NCBI GenBank assembly: GCA_947491025.1
Contig: CANLIC010000005.1
Span: forward strand, 62,001-126,000
DNA: 64,000 bases
Source of the DNA: Myxococcales bacterium
GTDB taxonomy: Bacteria; Myxococcota_A; UBA9042
Reading direction: 5' to 3'
Made by a program: the position numbers and the translations under genes. Positions 27,440-35,913 of this stretch are shown one piece after another; position 1 is the first letter of the stretch, and every line of letters starts with the position of its first letter. The notes under the pieces are model-generated. The model saw only the letters and a program-made list of their open reading frames with translations, ran no database searches and was not told where the DNA came from.

Positions 27440-29320
27440 CTACTTGACGACACAGCTCACGGTCTGGGTCGGGTCCTCAGAGAACGCCGGCGTCACATAG
27501 AGCCCGTAGCTGCCACCGACTTCCTGGCCATCGCGCGCATTCGGGCAGGTGAACGTGACCCGGGTGGTGCCGGCGCCGACCACCTTGTTGGACAGTGCCT
27601 CGCGCGCCGTGCAGGGAATCGCGCCGAGCGCGGTGCTGGCCTCGCAGAAGCGCGCCACCGCCGGCGCCGCAGGGTTGCCGACGCTGCACTCGAGCTTGAC
27701 GGTCTTGCCGGGCGAGCAGGCCTTGGCCCCGCCTTGCTGCACGAAGCCGCAGTTGCGGCTCGGGCCCTGCTGGTCTCGGCTGCACGGCGCGGTGACATAG
27801 CCGCCGCTGGTCGGCAGCGTCACTGCCAGGGCCGCGCTGTTGTTGCCGCCGGCGTCCGGGCGCTCGTTGCAGGCGATGCGATCGACCTGCTTGCCGTCCT
27901 CGGTCATGAACTGCGTCGGCTCAAAGGTGAAGTTGCCTTTGGCGTCCAAAATCGGCGTGCCTTCACAGAGAAAGCCGTCCGGGTTGACGACGAAGCGCAA
28001 GGGGGCGGTCACCGGGCTGCTCGTGGTGTTGACGGTGGTCACGTCCACCCACTGGCACTCGATACCGGCGATGTAGTCGTCGCCCCAGCCAGCCTCGATG
28101 CCTTGGTAATGGCAGTTGTAGGGGTGCGTCAGGGGCGTGGTCTCGTTGTTGCTGTAGCGGGTCACGCTCTCCAGGCAAAAGGCGCGCTTGCTGCCGAGGT
28201 TGGGGTCGCCGTTGTCAAAGGCGAAGTTGCCGTAGTGCGAGAAGTGCAAGTGGCCGTGGCAGGCGCTGTATTCAAACATGTTGTGCTGCACGGGCAGCGA
28301 GCTCGTAGACACATCGCCGATGGCCGCCGGCGAGCCGCCGAGGTTGCGCACCGACGCGTCGAATTGCAGCAACCGACGCCAGCCTGAGCCGCCGACGCAG
28401 CCCTCCTCGATCGCGCACGAACCCGGCTGAATGTAGCGGTAGATGATCCGGTTGTTCTCGAGGCCCTCGGCGATGACCTCGAGCTCGGCGCCGGGCGTGG
28501 CCAGCCCGCCGACCCGAACGCTGTCGGCGAGGGCCTGGCTCCAGGGCAGCCGGCGGAAGCGCACCGCCGTGCTGACGCGGCCGACGTGCGCCTTGAGCGC
28601 CTCGATGCACGACTCGACCGGCACCGGCAGGGTCACGTGGCAGCCATTGGTGCCCTTCTTGCAGGTCTGGTCGTAGAACTCGCGGGCGTTCTCGCTGTCG
28701 ACGCTGTTGGGCGGAAAGTCCTCTTCGTCCATGCAGGCGTAGCCCGTGCGCTCGAGCAGCATCTCGGGGTCGACCGGCAACACGAAGCCTTCGTTCCAGG
28801 TGCCGCCGATTTTTTCGAGCGCCTTGTCGGCCTTGGCCGGCGAGTCGAGGCTGGTCAACAGCGTGCTCTGCATCGAATACGGGGCCACCACGAGGTCGTG
28901 CCCGTCGATGGTCTTGCGAACCGGCGTGCCGACCGTGATGTTCCAGGTCTGCCTCGGGCTTAGCGGCAGCTGGCCCTTGTTGACGTAGAATGCGTTGCGG
29001 TAGCTGAGCTGGTAGGCCGTGGTCTCGATCTGCATCTCCGCGCGGGCCCGCCAGAACGACGCTGGCCGCGCCAGCATCGCCGTGGCGACGCGCTGGCGCA
29101 GGCTGCCCGGCAGCTCGTCGAGTAAGACGCCGACCTGGCTGTCCATGCGGACATCGATCAGCGCGCCGACAAGTGCGCCAGAGCTGCCGAGCCCAGCGCC
29201 CGCGATTTGATCCGGGTCGTCGCCGGTGGCGCAGGCGGCGAGCAAGGTCAGGCCGACGAGGGCAGAGCCGCGCACCGCCAGGGAACGGTAACGCGCCAGC
29301 TGGGAAGACATGGGTCGCAT
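27440..29320 (-). CDS. Lysyl oxidase-family lipoprotein
   Basis: A 626-residue protein. The signal sequence ends in LLAAC (Cys30). The copper site is plain: ACHGHLHFSHYG gives His355, 357 and 359. GSKRAFCLES (Lys378) and GWGDDYIAGIECQWVDVT (Tyr416) align with the human LOX segments that supply the Lys and Tyr of the lysine tyrosylquinone cofactor, so the enzyme should be able to make its cofactor and oxidise primary amines, releasing aldehyde, ammonia and hydrogen peroxide. An N-terminal 300 residues and a Cys-rich C-terminus (about 470-626) are additional. ATG at 29320 follows GGAG by seven bases. It would act outside the inner membrane. Physiological substrate is unknown. Confidence 0.9.
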   Translation of the reverse strand: MRPMSSQLARYRSLAVRGSALVGLTLLAACATGDDPDQIAGAGLGSSGALVGALIDVRMDSQVGVLLDELPGSLRQRVATAMLARPASFWRARAEMQIETTAYQLSYRNAFYVNKGQLPLSPRQTWNITVGTPVRKTIDGHDLVVAPYSMQSTLLTSLDSPAKADKALEKIGGTWNEGFVLPVDPEMLLERTGYACMDEEDFPPNSVDSENAREFYDQTCKKGTNGCHVTLPVPVESCIEALKAHVGRVSTAVRFRRLPWSQALADSVRVGGLATPGAELEVIAEGLENNRIIYRYIQPGSCAIEEGCVGGSGWRRLLQFDASVRNLGGSPAAIGDVSTSSLPVQHNMFEYSACHGHLHFSHYGNFAFDNGDPNLGSKRAFCLESVTRYSNNETTPLTHPYNCHYQGIEAGWGDDYIAGIECQWVDVTTVNTTSSPVTAPLRFVVNPDGFLCEGTPILDAKGNFTFEPTQFMTEDGKQVDRIACNERPDAGGNNSAALAVTLPTSGGYVTAPCSRDQQGPSRNCGFVQQGGAKACSPGKTVKLECSVGNPAAPAVARFCEASTALGAIPCTAREALSNKVVGAGTTRVTFTCPNARDGQEVGGSYGLYVTPAFSEDPTQTVSCVVK

Positions 29321-29420
29321 GAGGTCACTCCACGGCGCGCGGCCAGGGCCGGGGCGCGTCAAGCAGGACAGGGCGGGTTCCGATGGCGCGTGCGTTGCGG
29401 CCAGTGGCCCTCTGCCCGCC

Positions 29421-29448
29421 ATCGTAGAACGTCGGTTGCAGGGCGCAA
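29421..29448 (-). promoter_or_regulatory. Predicted promoter of the lysyl oxidase gene
   Basis: Reading leftward, TTGCGC (complement of 29443-29448), a 16-bp spacer and TACGAT (complement of 29421-29426). The start site would lie near 29414, leaving a leader of about 95 nt. Confidence 0.45.
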
Positions 29449-29463
29449 GAGGCAGTGTGCACA

Positions 29464-29483
29464 TTCATGTCATCTAACATGAA
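29464..29483. promoter_or_regulatory. 20-bp palindromic operator candidate upstream of the lysyl oxidase promoter
   Basis: TTCATGT (29464-29470), six bases, then ACATGAA (29477-29483): a perfect 7-bp inverted repeat, strongly A+T-rich for this genome. It ends 16 bp upstream of the predicted -35, about 50-70 bp upstream of the start site, a position usual for activators. Confidence 0.5.
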
Positions 29484-29678
29484 AGCGAGGCTGGCGCGAC
29501 ACCTGACGGACTGCCTCACCATCGACCCGAACGCGCCATCGGTCGGGCGCTGCAGACACCAGCCCATCGACTGGAAGGTCGCTTGGAGTCGAGGGCCGCG
29601 CCCGGGCAAATGGGCGTCGCCGCATTCGACTTCGGGACGTCAGGGTGCGCTCACGACTGGCGGCGCGGCGTGTCGCCG

Positions 29679-30977
29679 CTACCGCATCCAGTGGCAGGTG
29701 TAGCCGCCCGGGTTCTTCTGCAGGTAGTCCTGGTGATAGCCCTCGGCTGGCGTCCACTCACCGGCGGCGACGATCTCGGTGACGATCGGGGCCTTCCAGC
29801 GCCCTGACTTGGCGGCCGCCGCCTTGGCGCGTTCGGCGGCGCTGCGCTGCTCGGCGTTGGCGACGAAGATCGCCGACCGGTACTGGCTGCCGACGTCGTT
29901 GCCCTGACGGTTGGGCGTCGTCGGGTCGTGCATGCGGAAGAACCCCTCGGTCAGCAGCGTCTCGAGCGACAGCTGCTTGGGGTCGTAGACGACACGGACC
30001 GATTCGGCGTGGCCGGTGTCACCGCGCTTGATGTGTTCGTAGGTCGGCGAGCGCGTCTTGCCGCCGGTGTAGCCGACCTCGGTCTCGAGGACGCCGGGGA
30101 TGGCGCGCAGCAGCTCCTCCATGCCCCAGAAGCAGCCGCCGGCGAGGAAGACCTCGTCGACCGTCGCCTCGCAGCCGGGCGCGGCGCCTTTGGCCTTTGC
30201 GTTGGTGGCGCCGGGCTGTGGGGTGGCGCAGGCGTTGTCGGTGTCGGCCTCGGGCGCGCTGCGGACGCCGCTGACCGCCTCGGCGTAAGCGCCGTAGCCC
30301 TCGGCCTGCAGGCGCGCCAGCGGGATGAAGCGCAGTGAGGCCGAATTGATGCAGTAGCGCATGCCCGTCGGCGCGGGGCCGTCGTCGAAGACGTGGCCGA
30401 GGTGGCTGCTGCCCGCCGCCGACAGCACCTCGACCCGCGCCATGCCGTAGCTGCGATCGACCTTGTCGACGACGCGGCCGCCGGCGACCGGGCGGGTGAA
30501 GCTCGGCCAACCGGTGCCGGAGTCGAACTTGTCGCGCGAAGAGAAGAGCGGCTCGCCGGTGACGATGTCGACGTAGAGGCCGGGCTCCTTCTGGTTCCAG
30601 AACGCATTGCGGAAGGCGGGCTCGGTGCCGTGGCGCTGGGTCACCTCGTACTGCAGCGGCGTCAGCGTGCGGCGCAGGGTCGCGTCATCGGGCTTTTCGT
30701 AGCGGCGGTCATCCACGGGATCCTCCTTGCGAAGCTTGTTCTTGGCGGTGTTGGCTTTGCCGGCCTGCCCGGTCCGCATCGTGGTCGGCGGCATCGGCGC
30801 TTTGGCGCTGGGCGGGCCGCCGGCCATGGGGTGGGCGGGCGCCTCGTGGCAGGCGGCGAGCCCGAGCGTCAGCGCCAGGACGACGAAGGGCTGCGGGTTC
30901 GGTCCTCGCCTGGCTTTGGGGGTCGCGCGCGCGGCGCTTTCACTCGGACGGTGGGCCTTGTGGGTCTGGGGCGTCAT
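29679..30977 (-). CDS. msrBA: MsrB-MsrA fusion methionine sulfoxide reductase, lipoprotein
   Basis: A 432-residue protein that reduces both stereoisomers of methionine sulfoxide. The signal ends in LGLAAC (Cys43), so it should be anchored outside the inner membrane. The MsrB domain (about 85-235) has [18 protein letters not shown] and the catalytic [11 protein letters not shown]; the two CxxC zinc pairs of many MsrB enzymes are absent ([11 protein letters not shown] where YxCxxC is usual). The MsrA domain (about 270-430) has [14 protein letters not shown] and the YHQDYL-type helix. MsrB precedes MsrA, the reverse of the PilB order. GGAGAGGCCC precedes the ATG. It lies downstream of the DUF3109 gene and next to lysyl oxidase, whose peroxide it could counter. 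Confidence 0.93.
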   Translation of the reverse strand: MTPQTHKAHRPSESAARATPKARRGPNPQPFVVLALTLGLAACHEAPAHPMAGGPPSAKAPMPPTTMRTGQAGKANTAKNKLRKEDPVDDRRYEKPDDATLRRTLTPLQYEVTQRHGTEPAFRNAFWNQKEPGLYVDIVTGEPLFSSRDKFDSGTGWPSFTRPVAGGRVVDKVDRSYGMARVEVLSAAGSSHLGHVFDDGPAPTGMRYCINSASLRFIPLARLQAEGYGAYAEAVSGVRSAPEADTDNACATPQPGATNAKAKGAAPGCEATVDEVFLAGGCFWGMEELLRAIPGVLETEVGYTGGKTRSPTYEHIKRGDTGHAESVRVVYDPKQLSLETLLTEGFFRMHDPTTPNRQGNDVGSQYRSAIFVANAEQRSAAERAKAAAAKSGRWKAPIVTEIVAAGEWTPAEGYHQDYLQKNPGGYTCHWMR

Positions 30978-31000
30978 GGGCCTCTCCTCAGCGCGCCAGA

Positions 31001-31030
31001 AGGATGGCGCTCCCTGCAGGGACGGCGCAA
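31001..31030 (-). promoter_or_regulatory. Predicted msrBA promoter with an internal palindrome
   Basis: Reading leftward, TTGCGC (complement of 31025-31030), 18 bp, CATCCT (complement of 31001-31006). The spacer holds the perfect 12-bp palindrome TCCCTGCAGGGA at 31011-31022, a possible repressor site. The predicted start is about 17 nt before the msrBA ATG. Confidence 0.4.
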
Positions 31031-31063
31031 GCCGACGAACGCAACAACCCATCGGACGCTCGC

Positions 31064-31678
31064 CTAGTCCCGCCGCCGTGCGTCGCGTCGCGCCTGCCAG
31101 CGCTCGAGCCGCTCGGCGCCTTGACGACCGATGGCGAGCTCGACCTCGCGGCGAAAGACCTGATGGAATGCGGGCCCGGCGCCGCTGGCCGGCGGCTTGC
31201 AGTCGGCCTGCCCTTCGACGTGGTGGACGCTGCGATCGCGCCCGACCGTGCCTTCCGAGCGCAGCAGCGGAAACGTCGCGCAGTCGAAGGGTTTGAGACC
31301 CGGCCAGCCGAGGCCGAGGGCGGCGCTGGCGTGCTCGAGGGCACAGGTGTTGTCGGCTTCCAGGAAGGTGCAGCCAGGGCGCTGCGACCCGTCCGGACGC
31401 GGCAAGACGGTGGTGGCGTTGGCGATGCCGGAGGGAAAGTCGCTGTGCTCGAACGACTCGCCGCTGAACCATTGGTCCGGGTCGCGGCGATCAGCCGGCA
31501 GGCGGGGCGCGATCGTCGGTTCGGCCGCCAAGATCGCTTGCACCGCAACGACATCGACCCAGATGCCGCCGGCACAGCAGGCGCCGTGGCAGACCTCCAG
31601 GCGGCAGACGTCGCCGCGCGCTGGGGCGAGCAAGGTCTTGGAGAGCCACAAGCCGGCGTCGGTCTGGGGGCGGGGCAT
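31064..31678 (-). CDS. DUF3109-like cysteine cluster protein
   Basis: A 204-residue protein with [14 protein letters not shown] near residue 25, then [20 protein letters not shown] (motif trimmed) and [11 protein letters not shown], the ordered cysteines of the DUF3109/YkgJ-related family, which is expected to bind a metal or Fe-S centre. No signal peptide is present. ATG at 31678 is the best-placed start; the frame extends upstream antisense to gcdH but that part is not protein-like. It lies 86 bp upstream of msrBA on the same strand and is divergent from gcdH. Function is unknown; it is distinct from the smaller Cys-cluster protein at 638-1036. Confidence 0.8.
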   Translation of the reverse strand: MPRPQTDAGLWLSKTLLAPARGDVCRLEVCHGACCAGGIWVDVVAVQAILAAEPTIAPRLPADRRDPDQWFSGESFEHSDFPSGIANATTVLPRPDGSQRPGCTFLEADNTCALEHASAALGLGWPGLKPFDCATFPLLRSEGTVGRDRSVHHVEGQADCKPPASGAGPAFHQVFRREVELAIGRQGAERLERWQARRDARRRD

Positions 31679-31736
31679 GGCGGGCTCTGGACGGCTCTTG
31701 GGCCAGGATGCGCGAGGTCCACGCGCGCCGGGACCA

Positions 31737-31765
31737 TTGCGCCTCTGGCAGCGGCTGTCTAGCCT
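31737..31765 (+). promoter_or_regulatory. Predicted gcdH promoter
   Basis: TTGCGC at 31737-31742, a 17-bp spacer and TAGCCT at 31760-31765, with the start expected about 30 nt before the gcdH ATG and a GGGGAGG ribosome binding site in the leader. Confidence 0.45.
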
Positions 31766-31801
31766 CCTGCGGCCACGCCGAGGCGGGCAGGGGAGGCGAC
31801 G

Positions 31802-33025
31802 ATGGCGAGCAGCAAGGACAAGGCGGGGCAGGGCGGGGCAAAGGGTGGCGAGCGGGCGCGCTTTGAGTGGGCCGATCCGCTGCGTCTGCAGGAGCAGCTG
31901 GACGAGGTCGAGCTCGGCGTCCAGCAGAGCGCTCACGATTATTGTCAGCAGCGCTTGCTGCCGCGCGTGGTCGAGGCGACGCGTCACGAGCACTTCGACC
32001 GCGAGATCATGCGCGAGATGGGCAAGATCGGCTTGCTCGGCTCGACCATCGACGGCTACGGCTGCGCTGGGCTCTCGTATGTCGCTTATGGCCTCGTCGC
32101 GCGTGAGGTCGAGCGGGTCGACTCGGGCTATCGCTCCGCGATGAGCGTGCAGTCGTCGCTGGTGATGCACCCGATCCACGCCTACGGCACCGAGGCCCAG
32201 CGCCAGCGCTGGCTGCCCGGCCTCGCCAAAGGCGAGCTGGTCGGATGCTTTGGCCTGACCGAGCCCAACCACGGCTCCGACCCCGGCAGCATGGAGAGCC
32301 GGGCGAAGGCGGTCGAAGGCGGCTATCGGGTCACCGGCCGCAAGATGTGGATCACCAACTCCCCGATCGCCGACGTCTTTGTCATCTGGGCCAAGGACGA
32401 CGCCGGCGAGATCCGTGGCTTCGTGCTCGAGAAGGGCATGGCGGGCCTCTCGGCGCCCGAGATCCGCGGCAAGATGTCGCTGCGGGCGTCCATTACCGGC
32501 GAGATCGTCATGGATGACGTCTTCGTGCCCGAGGCCAACGCGTTTCCCGACATCCGCGGCCTCAAGGGTCCCTTCGGCTGCCTGAACCGGGCCCGCTACG
32601 GCATCGCCTGGGGCGCGCTCGGCGCCGCCGAGGCCTGCTGGCACGCGGCGCGGCAGTACACGCTCGACCGCACCCAGTTCGGTCGGCCGCTGGCGGCGAA
32701 CCAGTTGATTCAGAAGAAGCTGGCCGACATGCAGACCGAGATCGCGCTCGGCCTGCACGCCGTGCTACGCGTCGGCCGCCTGATGGACGAGGGTCGCAGC
32801 ACGCCCGAGATGGTGTCGCTGATCAAACGCAACAGCTGCGGCAAGGCCCTGGACATCGCCCGCGTCGCCCGCGACATGCACGGTGGCAACGGCATCGTCG
32901 ACGAATTCCACGTCATGCGCCACGTCTGCAACCTCGAGTCGGTCAACACCTACGAGGGCACGCACGACATCCACGCCCTCATCCTGGGGCGGGCGCAGAC
33001 CGGCATCGCGGCGTTCAGCAACTGA
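31802..33025 (+). CDS. gcdH: Glutaryl-CoA dehydrogenase
   Basis: A 407-residue acyl-CoA dehydrogenase, FAD dependent, that oxidises and decarboxylates glutaryl-CoA to crotonyl-CoA in lysine and tryptophan breakdown. Family signatures include [54 protein letters not shown] (trimmed) and the end [20 protein letters not shown] with the catalytic Glu at about 385. The [11 protein letters not shown] and EPNHGSDP variants are those of GcdH rather than short- or medium-chain enzymes. The first 20 residues are a polar extension. The gene stands alone, convergent with aguB 13 bp away; no other lysine-degradation gene is present here. Confidence 0.93.
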   Translation: MASSKDKAGQGGAKGGERARFEWADPLRLQEQLDEVELGVQQSAHDYCQQRLLPRVVEATRHEHFDREIMREMGKIGLLGSTIDGYGCAGLSYVAYGLVAREVERVDSGYRSAMSVQSSLVMHPIHAYGTEAQRQRWLPGLAKGELVGCFGLTEPNHGSDPGSMESRAKAVEGGYRVTGRKMWITNSPIADVFVIWAKDDAGEIRGFVLEKGMAGLSAPEIRGKMSLRASITGEIVMDDVFVPEANAFPDIRGLKGPFGCLNRARYGIAWGALGAAEACWHAARQYTLDRTQFGRPLAANQLIQKKLADMQTEIALGLHAVLRVGRLMDEGRSTPEMVSLIKRNSCGKALDIARVARDMHGGNGIVDEFHVMRHVCNLESVNTYEGTHDIHALILGRAQTGIAAFSN

Positions 33026-33038
33026 AGGCGCGTCGCTG

Positions 33039-33932
33039 CTAGCGGCCGGTTGGGTCGAGGTAGCGCTGGACCATGCCCTGGTAGGCGTCGACGCGGCGAT
33101 CGCGCAAGAAGGGCCAGATCCGCCGGACCTGCTCGGTGCGGGTGAGGTCGATGTCGGTGCGGACGATCGCCTCGTCGAGGCCGGCCTCGACCAGGACCTC
33201 GCCTTGCGGTCCGGCCACGAAGCTGTGGCCCCAGAACTGCAGGCCGGGGCCGCCGCTCGGGTCTGGCTCGAAGCCGACGCGGTTGCAGACCAGCACCGGC
33301 ACGCCGTTGGCGATGGCGTGGGCGCGCTGCACCGTCTGCCAGGCCTGGAGCTGCCGCTGCTGCTCGGGCGCTTCGTCGCGCGGATCCCAGCCGATCGCGG
33401 TCGGATAGATGAGGAGCTCCGCGCCGGCCAGGGCCATCAGGCGCGCCGCTTCGGGGAACCACTGGTCCCAGCAGACCAGCACGCCCAGGCGGCCGGCCAC
33501 GGTGTCGATGGGCGTGAAGCCGAGGTCGCCGGGCGTGAAGTAGAACTTCTCGTAGAAGCCCGGATCGTCTGGGATGTGCATCTTGCGGTAGCGGCCCGCC
33601 ATCCTCCCATCGGCGTCAAAGACGACCGCGGTGTTGTGGTAGAGGCCGGCGGCGCGCCGCTCGAAGAGCGAGGCGATGAGCACGACCGACAGCTCCGCGG
33701 CGAGGGCAGAGAGCGCCGCGCTGGTCGGGCCGGGGATCGGCTCGGCCAGGTCGAAGGCGGCCACGTCCTCGGTCTGGCAGAAGTAGCGGGCGCGGTGCAG
33801 CTCTTGCAGCACGACGAGGCCTGCGCCCTCGGCGGCGGCGAGCCGAACGCGGTCCATCGTGGCCCGCAAGTTCGCTGCCGGGTCTTCGCCGCATGCCTGC
33901 TGGACCAAGGCCACCGCCAACGTCGTCGTCAT
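33039..33932 (-). CDS. aguB: N-carbamoylputrescine amidase
   Basis: Hydrolyses N-carbamoylputrescine to putrescine, CO2 and ammonia in the cytoplasm. The 297-residue protein belongs to the nitrilase superfamily, with the Glu-Lys-Cys triad: Glu44 in VLQELHR, Lys in GRYRKMHIP and Cys in [12 protein letters not shown]. The [20 protein letters not shown] and YPTAIGWDP segments are characteristic of AguB. Its ATG overlaps the aguA stop by 4 bp, so the two enzymes are coupled and catalyse consecutive steps. The last residues, RYLDPTGR, end 13 bp from the convergent gcdH stop. Confidence 0.95.
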   Translation of the reverse strand: MTTTLAVALVQQACGEDPAANLRATMDRVRLAAAEGAGLVVLQELHRARYFCQTEDVAAFDLAEPIPGPTSAALSALAAELSVVLIASLFERRAAGLYHNTAVVFDADGRMAGRYRKMHIPDDPGFYEKFYFTPGDLGFTPIDTVAGRLGVLVCWDQWFPEAARLMALAGAELLIYPTAIGWDPRDEAPEQQRQLQAWQTVQRAHAIANGVPVLVCNRVGFEPDPSGGPGLQFWGHSFVAGPQGEVLVEAGLDEAIVRTDIDLTRTEQVRRIWPFLRDRRVDAYQGMVQRYLDPTGR

Positions 33933-35041
33933 GGCTCACCTCCTGGGCGCAGGCTGCCGCGCGGCAGCTGCATGGTGACGCAATGCAGGCTGCCGTGCTG
34001 CCAGATCAACCACCGGCAGTCGATGCCGAGGACGGCGCGGCCCGGGTGCGCCGCCGCGACGACCTGCAAGGCGGCGGCGTCCGCAGGGTCGTCATAGGTC
34101 GGGACCAGGACGGCGTCGTTCAGAATCAGATAGTTGGCGTAGGTTGCGGGCAGGCGCTCGCCGGCGTCGTCGTGCTGCGCCCGCGGCCATGGCAAGGCGT
34201 GCAGCGCGTAGGGCGCCCCCGCCATGGTTCGTAGCGCTAGGAGCTCGTCGCGCATGGCGTTGAGGTCGGCGTAGTGCGGGTCGTCGCCATCGTCGCAGCC
34301 CTGGTAGACCAGCGCGTCGCCGCGGCCATCGGCGCCGGGCGCGAGGCGCACCAAGGTGTCGATGTGGCTGTCGGTGTCGTCGCCCTCGAGGTGGCCGTGG
34401 CTGAGCCAGAGGACCCGCTCGGCGCCGAAGTGCTCGGCGAAGGCCCGCTCGGCATCCACCTCGCCGAGGCCGCCGTTGTTGCGGTTTTCGTTGAGCACGC
34501 AGGCGCGCGTGGTGAGCAAGGTGCCACGGCCGTCGCTCTCGATAGCGCCGCCCTCGAGCTCCAGGCTGAGGCGTCTGGCGTCGCGTGCAAACGCGCCCTT
34601 CGCCGAGAGCGCTCTGGTGATGGCGTCGTCGCGCTCGGCCGGAAACTTTCCGCCCCAGCCGCGGAAGCGGAAGGAGAGGGGTAGCGGCGCCGCGTCGTCG
34701 TCTACGACGCAGATCGGCCCGTGGTCGCGCGCCCAGGTGTCGTCGCTCGGCACGCAGAAGAGCCGGGCGCGGGCGTCCTCAGCGGTTCCGGCGTCGACGC
34801 CCGCGGCGCGCAGCAGGCCCTCGACCCGCGCCTGCAGCGCCGGATCGTGGCAGGCGACGATCAAGCGCTCGCTGCGCGCAATGGCGACGGCGATTTCGAC
34901 GAAGACCCTTTCGACCTCGGCGAGAATAGGCGCCCAGTCGCTGCCGGCATGCGGCCAGGTCAGGAGCACGCCGTCTTGCGGCTCCCACTCGGCGGGCAAG
35001 CGGCGCCGCCCCGCGTGGCCTTCCGTGTCCGCTCCGCTCAT
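33929..35041 (-). CDS. aguA: Agmatine deiminase
   Basis: Converts agmatine to N-carbamoylputrescine and ammonia. The 370-residue protein has the family motifs PAEWEPQDGVLLTWPH, DDTWARDHGPI, ELEGGAIESDG, GHLEGDDTDSHID and the C-terminal nucleophile Cys in GSLHCVTMQLPRG. Length is normal. It is followed by aguB with a 4-bp overlap, completing agmatine to putrescine; arginine decarboxylase is not in the window. GAGG lies close before the ATG. A predicted promoter and an inverted repeat lie upstream, facing a divergent TetR-type regulator. Confidence 0.95.
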   Translation of the reverse strand: MSGADTEGHAGRRRLPAEWEPQDGVLLTWPHAGSDWAPILAEVERVFVEIAVAIARSERLIVACHDPALQARVEGLLRAAGVDAGTAEDARARLFCVPSDDTWARDHGPICVVDDDAAPLPLSFRFRGWGGKFPAERDDAITRALSAKGAFARDARRLSLELEGGAIESDGRGTLLTTRACVLNENRNNGGLGEVDAERAFAEHFGAERVLWLSHGHLEGDDTDSHIDTLVRLAPGADGRGDALVYQGCDDGDDPHYADLNAMRDELLALRTMAGAPYALHALPWPRAQHDDAGERLPATYANYLILNDAVLVPTYDDPADAAALQVVAAAHPGRAVLGIDCRWLIWQHGSLHCVTMQLPRGSLRPGGEP

Positions 35042-35049
35042 GACCTCGG

Positions 35050-35103
35050 TCCCCCATCGGCTGCAGGCGAGCGGACCGTAGCCGCTGGGGGATGCCGACG
35101 CAA
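35050..35103 (-). promoter_or_regulatory. aguA promoter with overlapping 13-bp inverted repeat
   Basis: Reading leftward, TTGCGT (complement of 35098-35103), 17 bp, TACGGT (complement of 35075-35080). An inverted repeat (TCCCCCATCGGCT at 35050-35062 and its inverted partner at 35080-35092, one mismatch) has one arm in the promoter spacer and one just after the start site. It could be an operator for the divergent TetR protein or a leader hairpin near the ribosome binding site. Confidence 0.5.
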
Positions 35104-35208
35104 CGCCGTCGCCCAGCCTCCAGGCAGGCTCGACGCGACGCTCAGCCGCTGTCTAGAGCGAGCGGCGCGCACCTTGGCCTGGGCCCAGAACCTCGACGCC
35201 GCGATGGG

Positions 35209-35237
35209 TTGCAGATCGATCGAGCGGGATGCACTAT
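35209..35237 (+). promoter_or_regulatory. Predicted promoter of the TetR-type gene
   Basis: TTGCAG at 35209-35214, 17 bp, CACTAT at 35232-35237. The start site should fall near 35244, a few bases before the GAGG that serves the TTG at 35256 or GTG at 35262. Confidence 0.45.
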
Positions 35238-35255
35238 CGACGATGGTGAGGCGCC

Positions 35256-35885
35256 TTGCGGGTGCACGGGGGTCCATTGAGTCGCACGAATTCACGACAC
35301 GCACTGCTCGCTGCGGTGGGCGACGAGCTCGAGCAGTTTGGCGTCGGGGCCATCTCGCTGCGCGGGATCGCTCGCCGCGCTGGCTACTCGCACGCGGCGC
35401 CCGGCGCGGTGTTCGGCGATCGCGCCGGCATGCTGACCGCCTTCGCCAGCAGCGGCTATGCCGAGCTCGCGGCCTCGATGCACCGCGCCGCGGCCGCGAC
35501 CCAAGACCCGGAGTCCGCCCTGGCCGCCGTCGGTGCCGCCTACGTCGGCTTCGCGCTGGCGCGGCCGGCGACGTTCGAGCTCATGTTCCGCGGCGATCTG
35601 CTCCAACAAGGCGACCCCGAGCTCGAGGCGGCGCGCGCCGCGGCCTGGGGCGCCCTCGCAGACGTGGTCGATGCCGCCGTGGTATGCGGGAAAATTGCGG
35701 CCGAACATGCTGACACGACGCGCATCGGCGCCTGGTCGATCGCCCACGGCCTCGCGGTGCTGGCCCTCGGCCGACACGCCAGCCGACGCTCCACCCAGGA
35801 CGATCTCGAGGCGCTGACCGCGGCCGTGACGAGCCAGTTCGCGCACTGCGTCTTTGGCGGCGCCTACGCGCTGTCCGGCCGCTGA
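35256..35885 (+). CDS. TetR-family transcriptional regulator
   Basis: Up to 209 residues. The N-terminal helix-turn-helix is clear: ALLAAVGDELEQFGVGAISLRGIARRAGYSHAAPGAVFGDRAGMLTAFA (listed in pieces: VGAISLRGIARRAG, YSHAAPGAVFGDRAGML). The C-terminal ligand domain (about 75-200) is helical and of the WHG type seen in several high-G+C TetR proteins. The start may be TTG at 35256, GTG at 35262 or TTG at 35277. It is divergent from aguA, 215 bp away, with the inverted repeat near the aguA promoter as a candidate target; control of aguAB by agmatine or a relative is an inference. The GT39-like gene begins 28 bp downstream. Confidence 0.85.
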   Translation: MRVHGGPLSRTNSRHALLAAVGDELEQFGVGAISLRGIARRAGYSHAAPGAVFGDRAGMLTAFASSGYAELAASMHRAAAATQDPESALAAVGAAYVGFALARPATFELMFRGDLLQQGDPELEAARAAAWGALADVVDAAVVCGKIAAEHADTTRIGAWSIAHGLAVLALGRHASRRSTQDDLEALTAAVTSQFAHCVFGGAYALSGR

Positions 35886-35913
35886 GCCGCGACAGCGGGC
35901 CCCTGATTTCGAC

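Larger units (their letters stand above)
29321..29678. other. Intergenic region between lysyl oxidase and msr genes
   Basis: About 360 bases holding the lysyl oxidase promoter and palindrome listed separately. From 29490 to 29678, downstream of the msr gene, nothing further was recognised on either strand. Confidence 0.5.
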
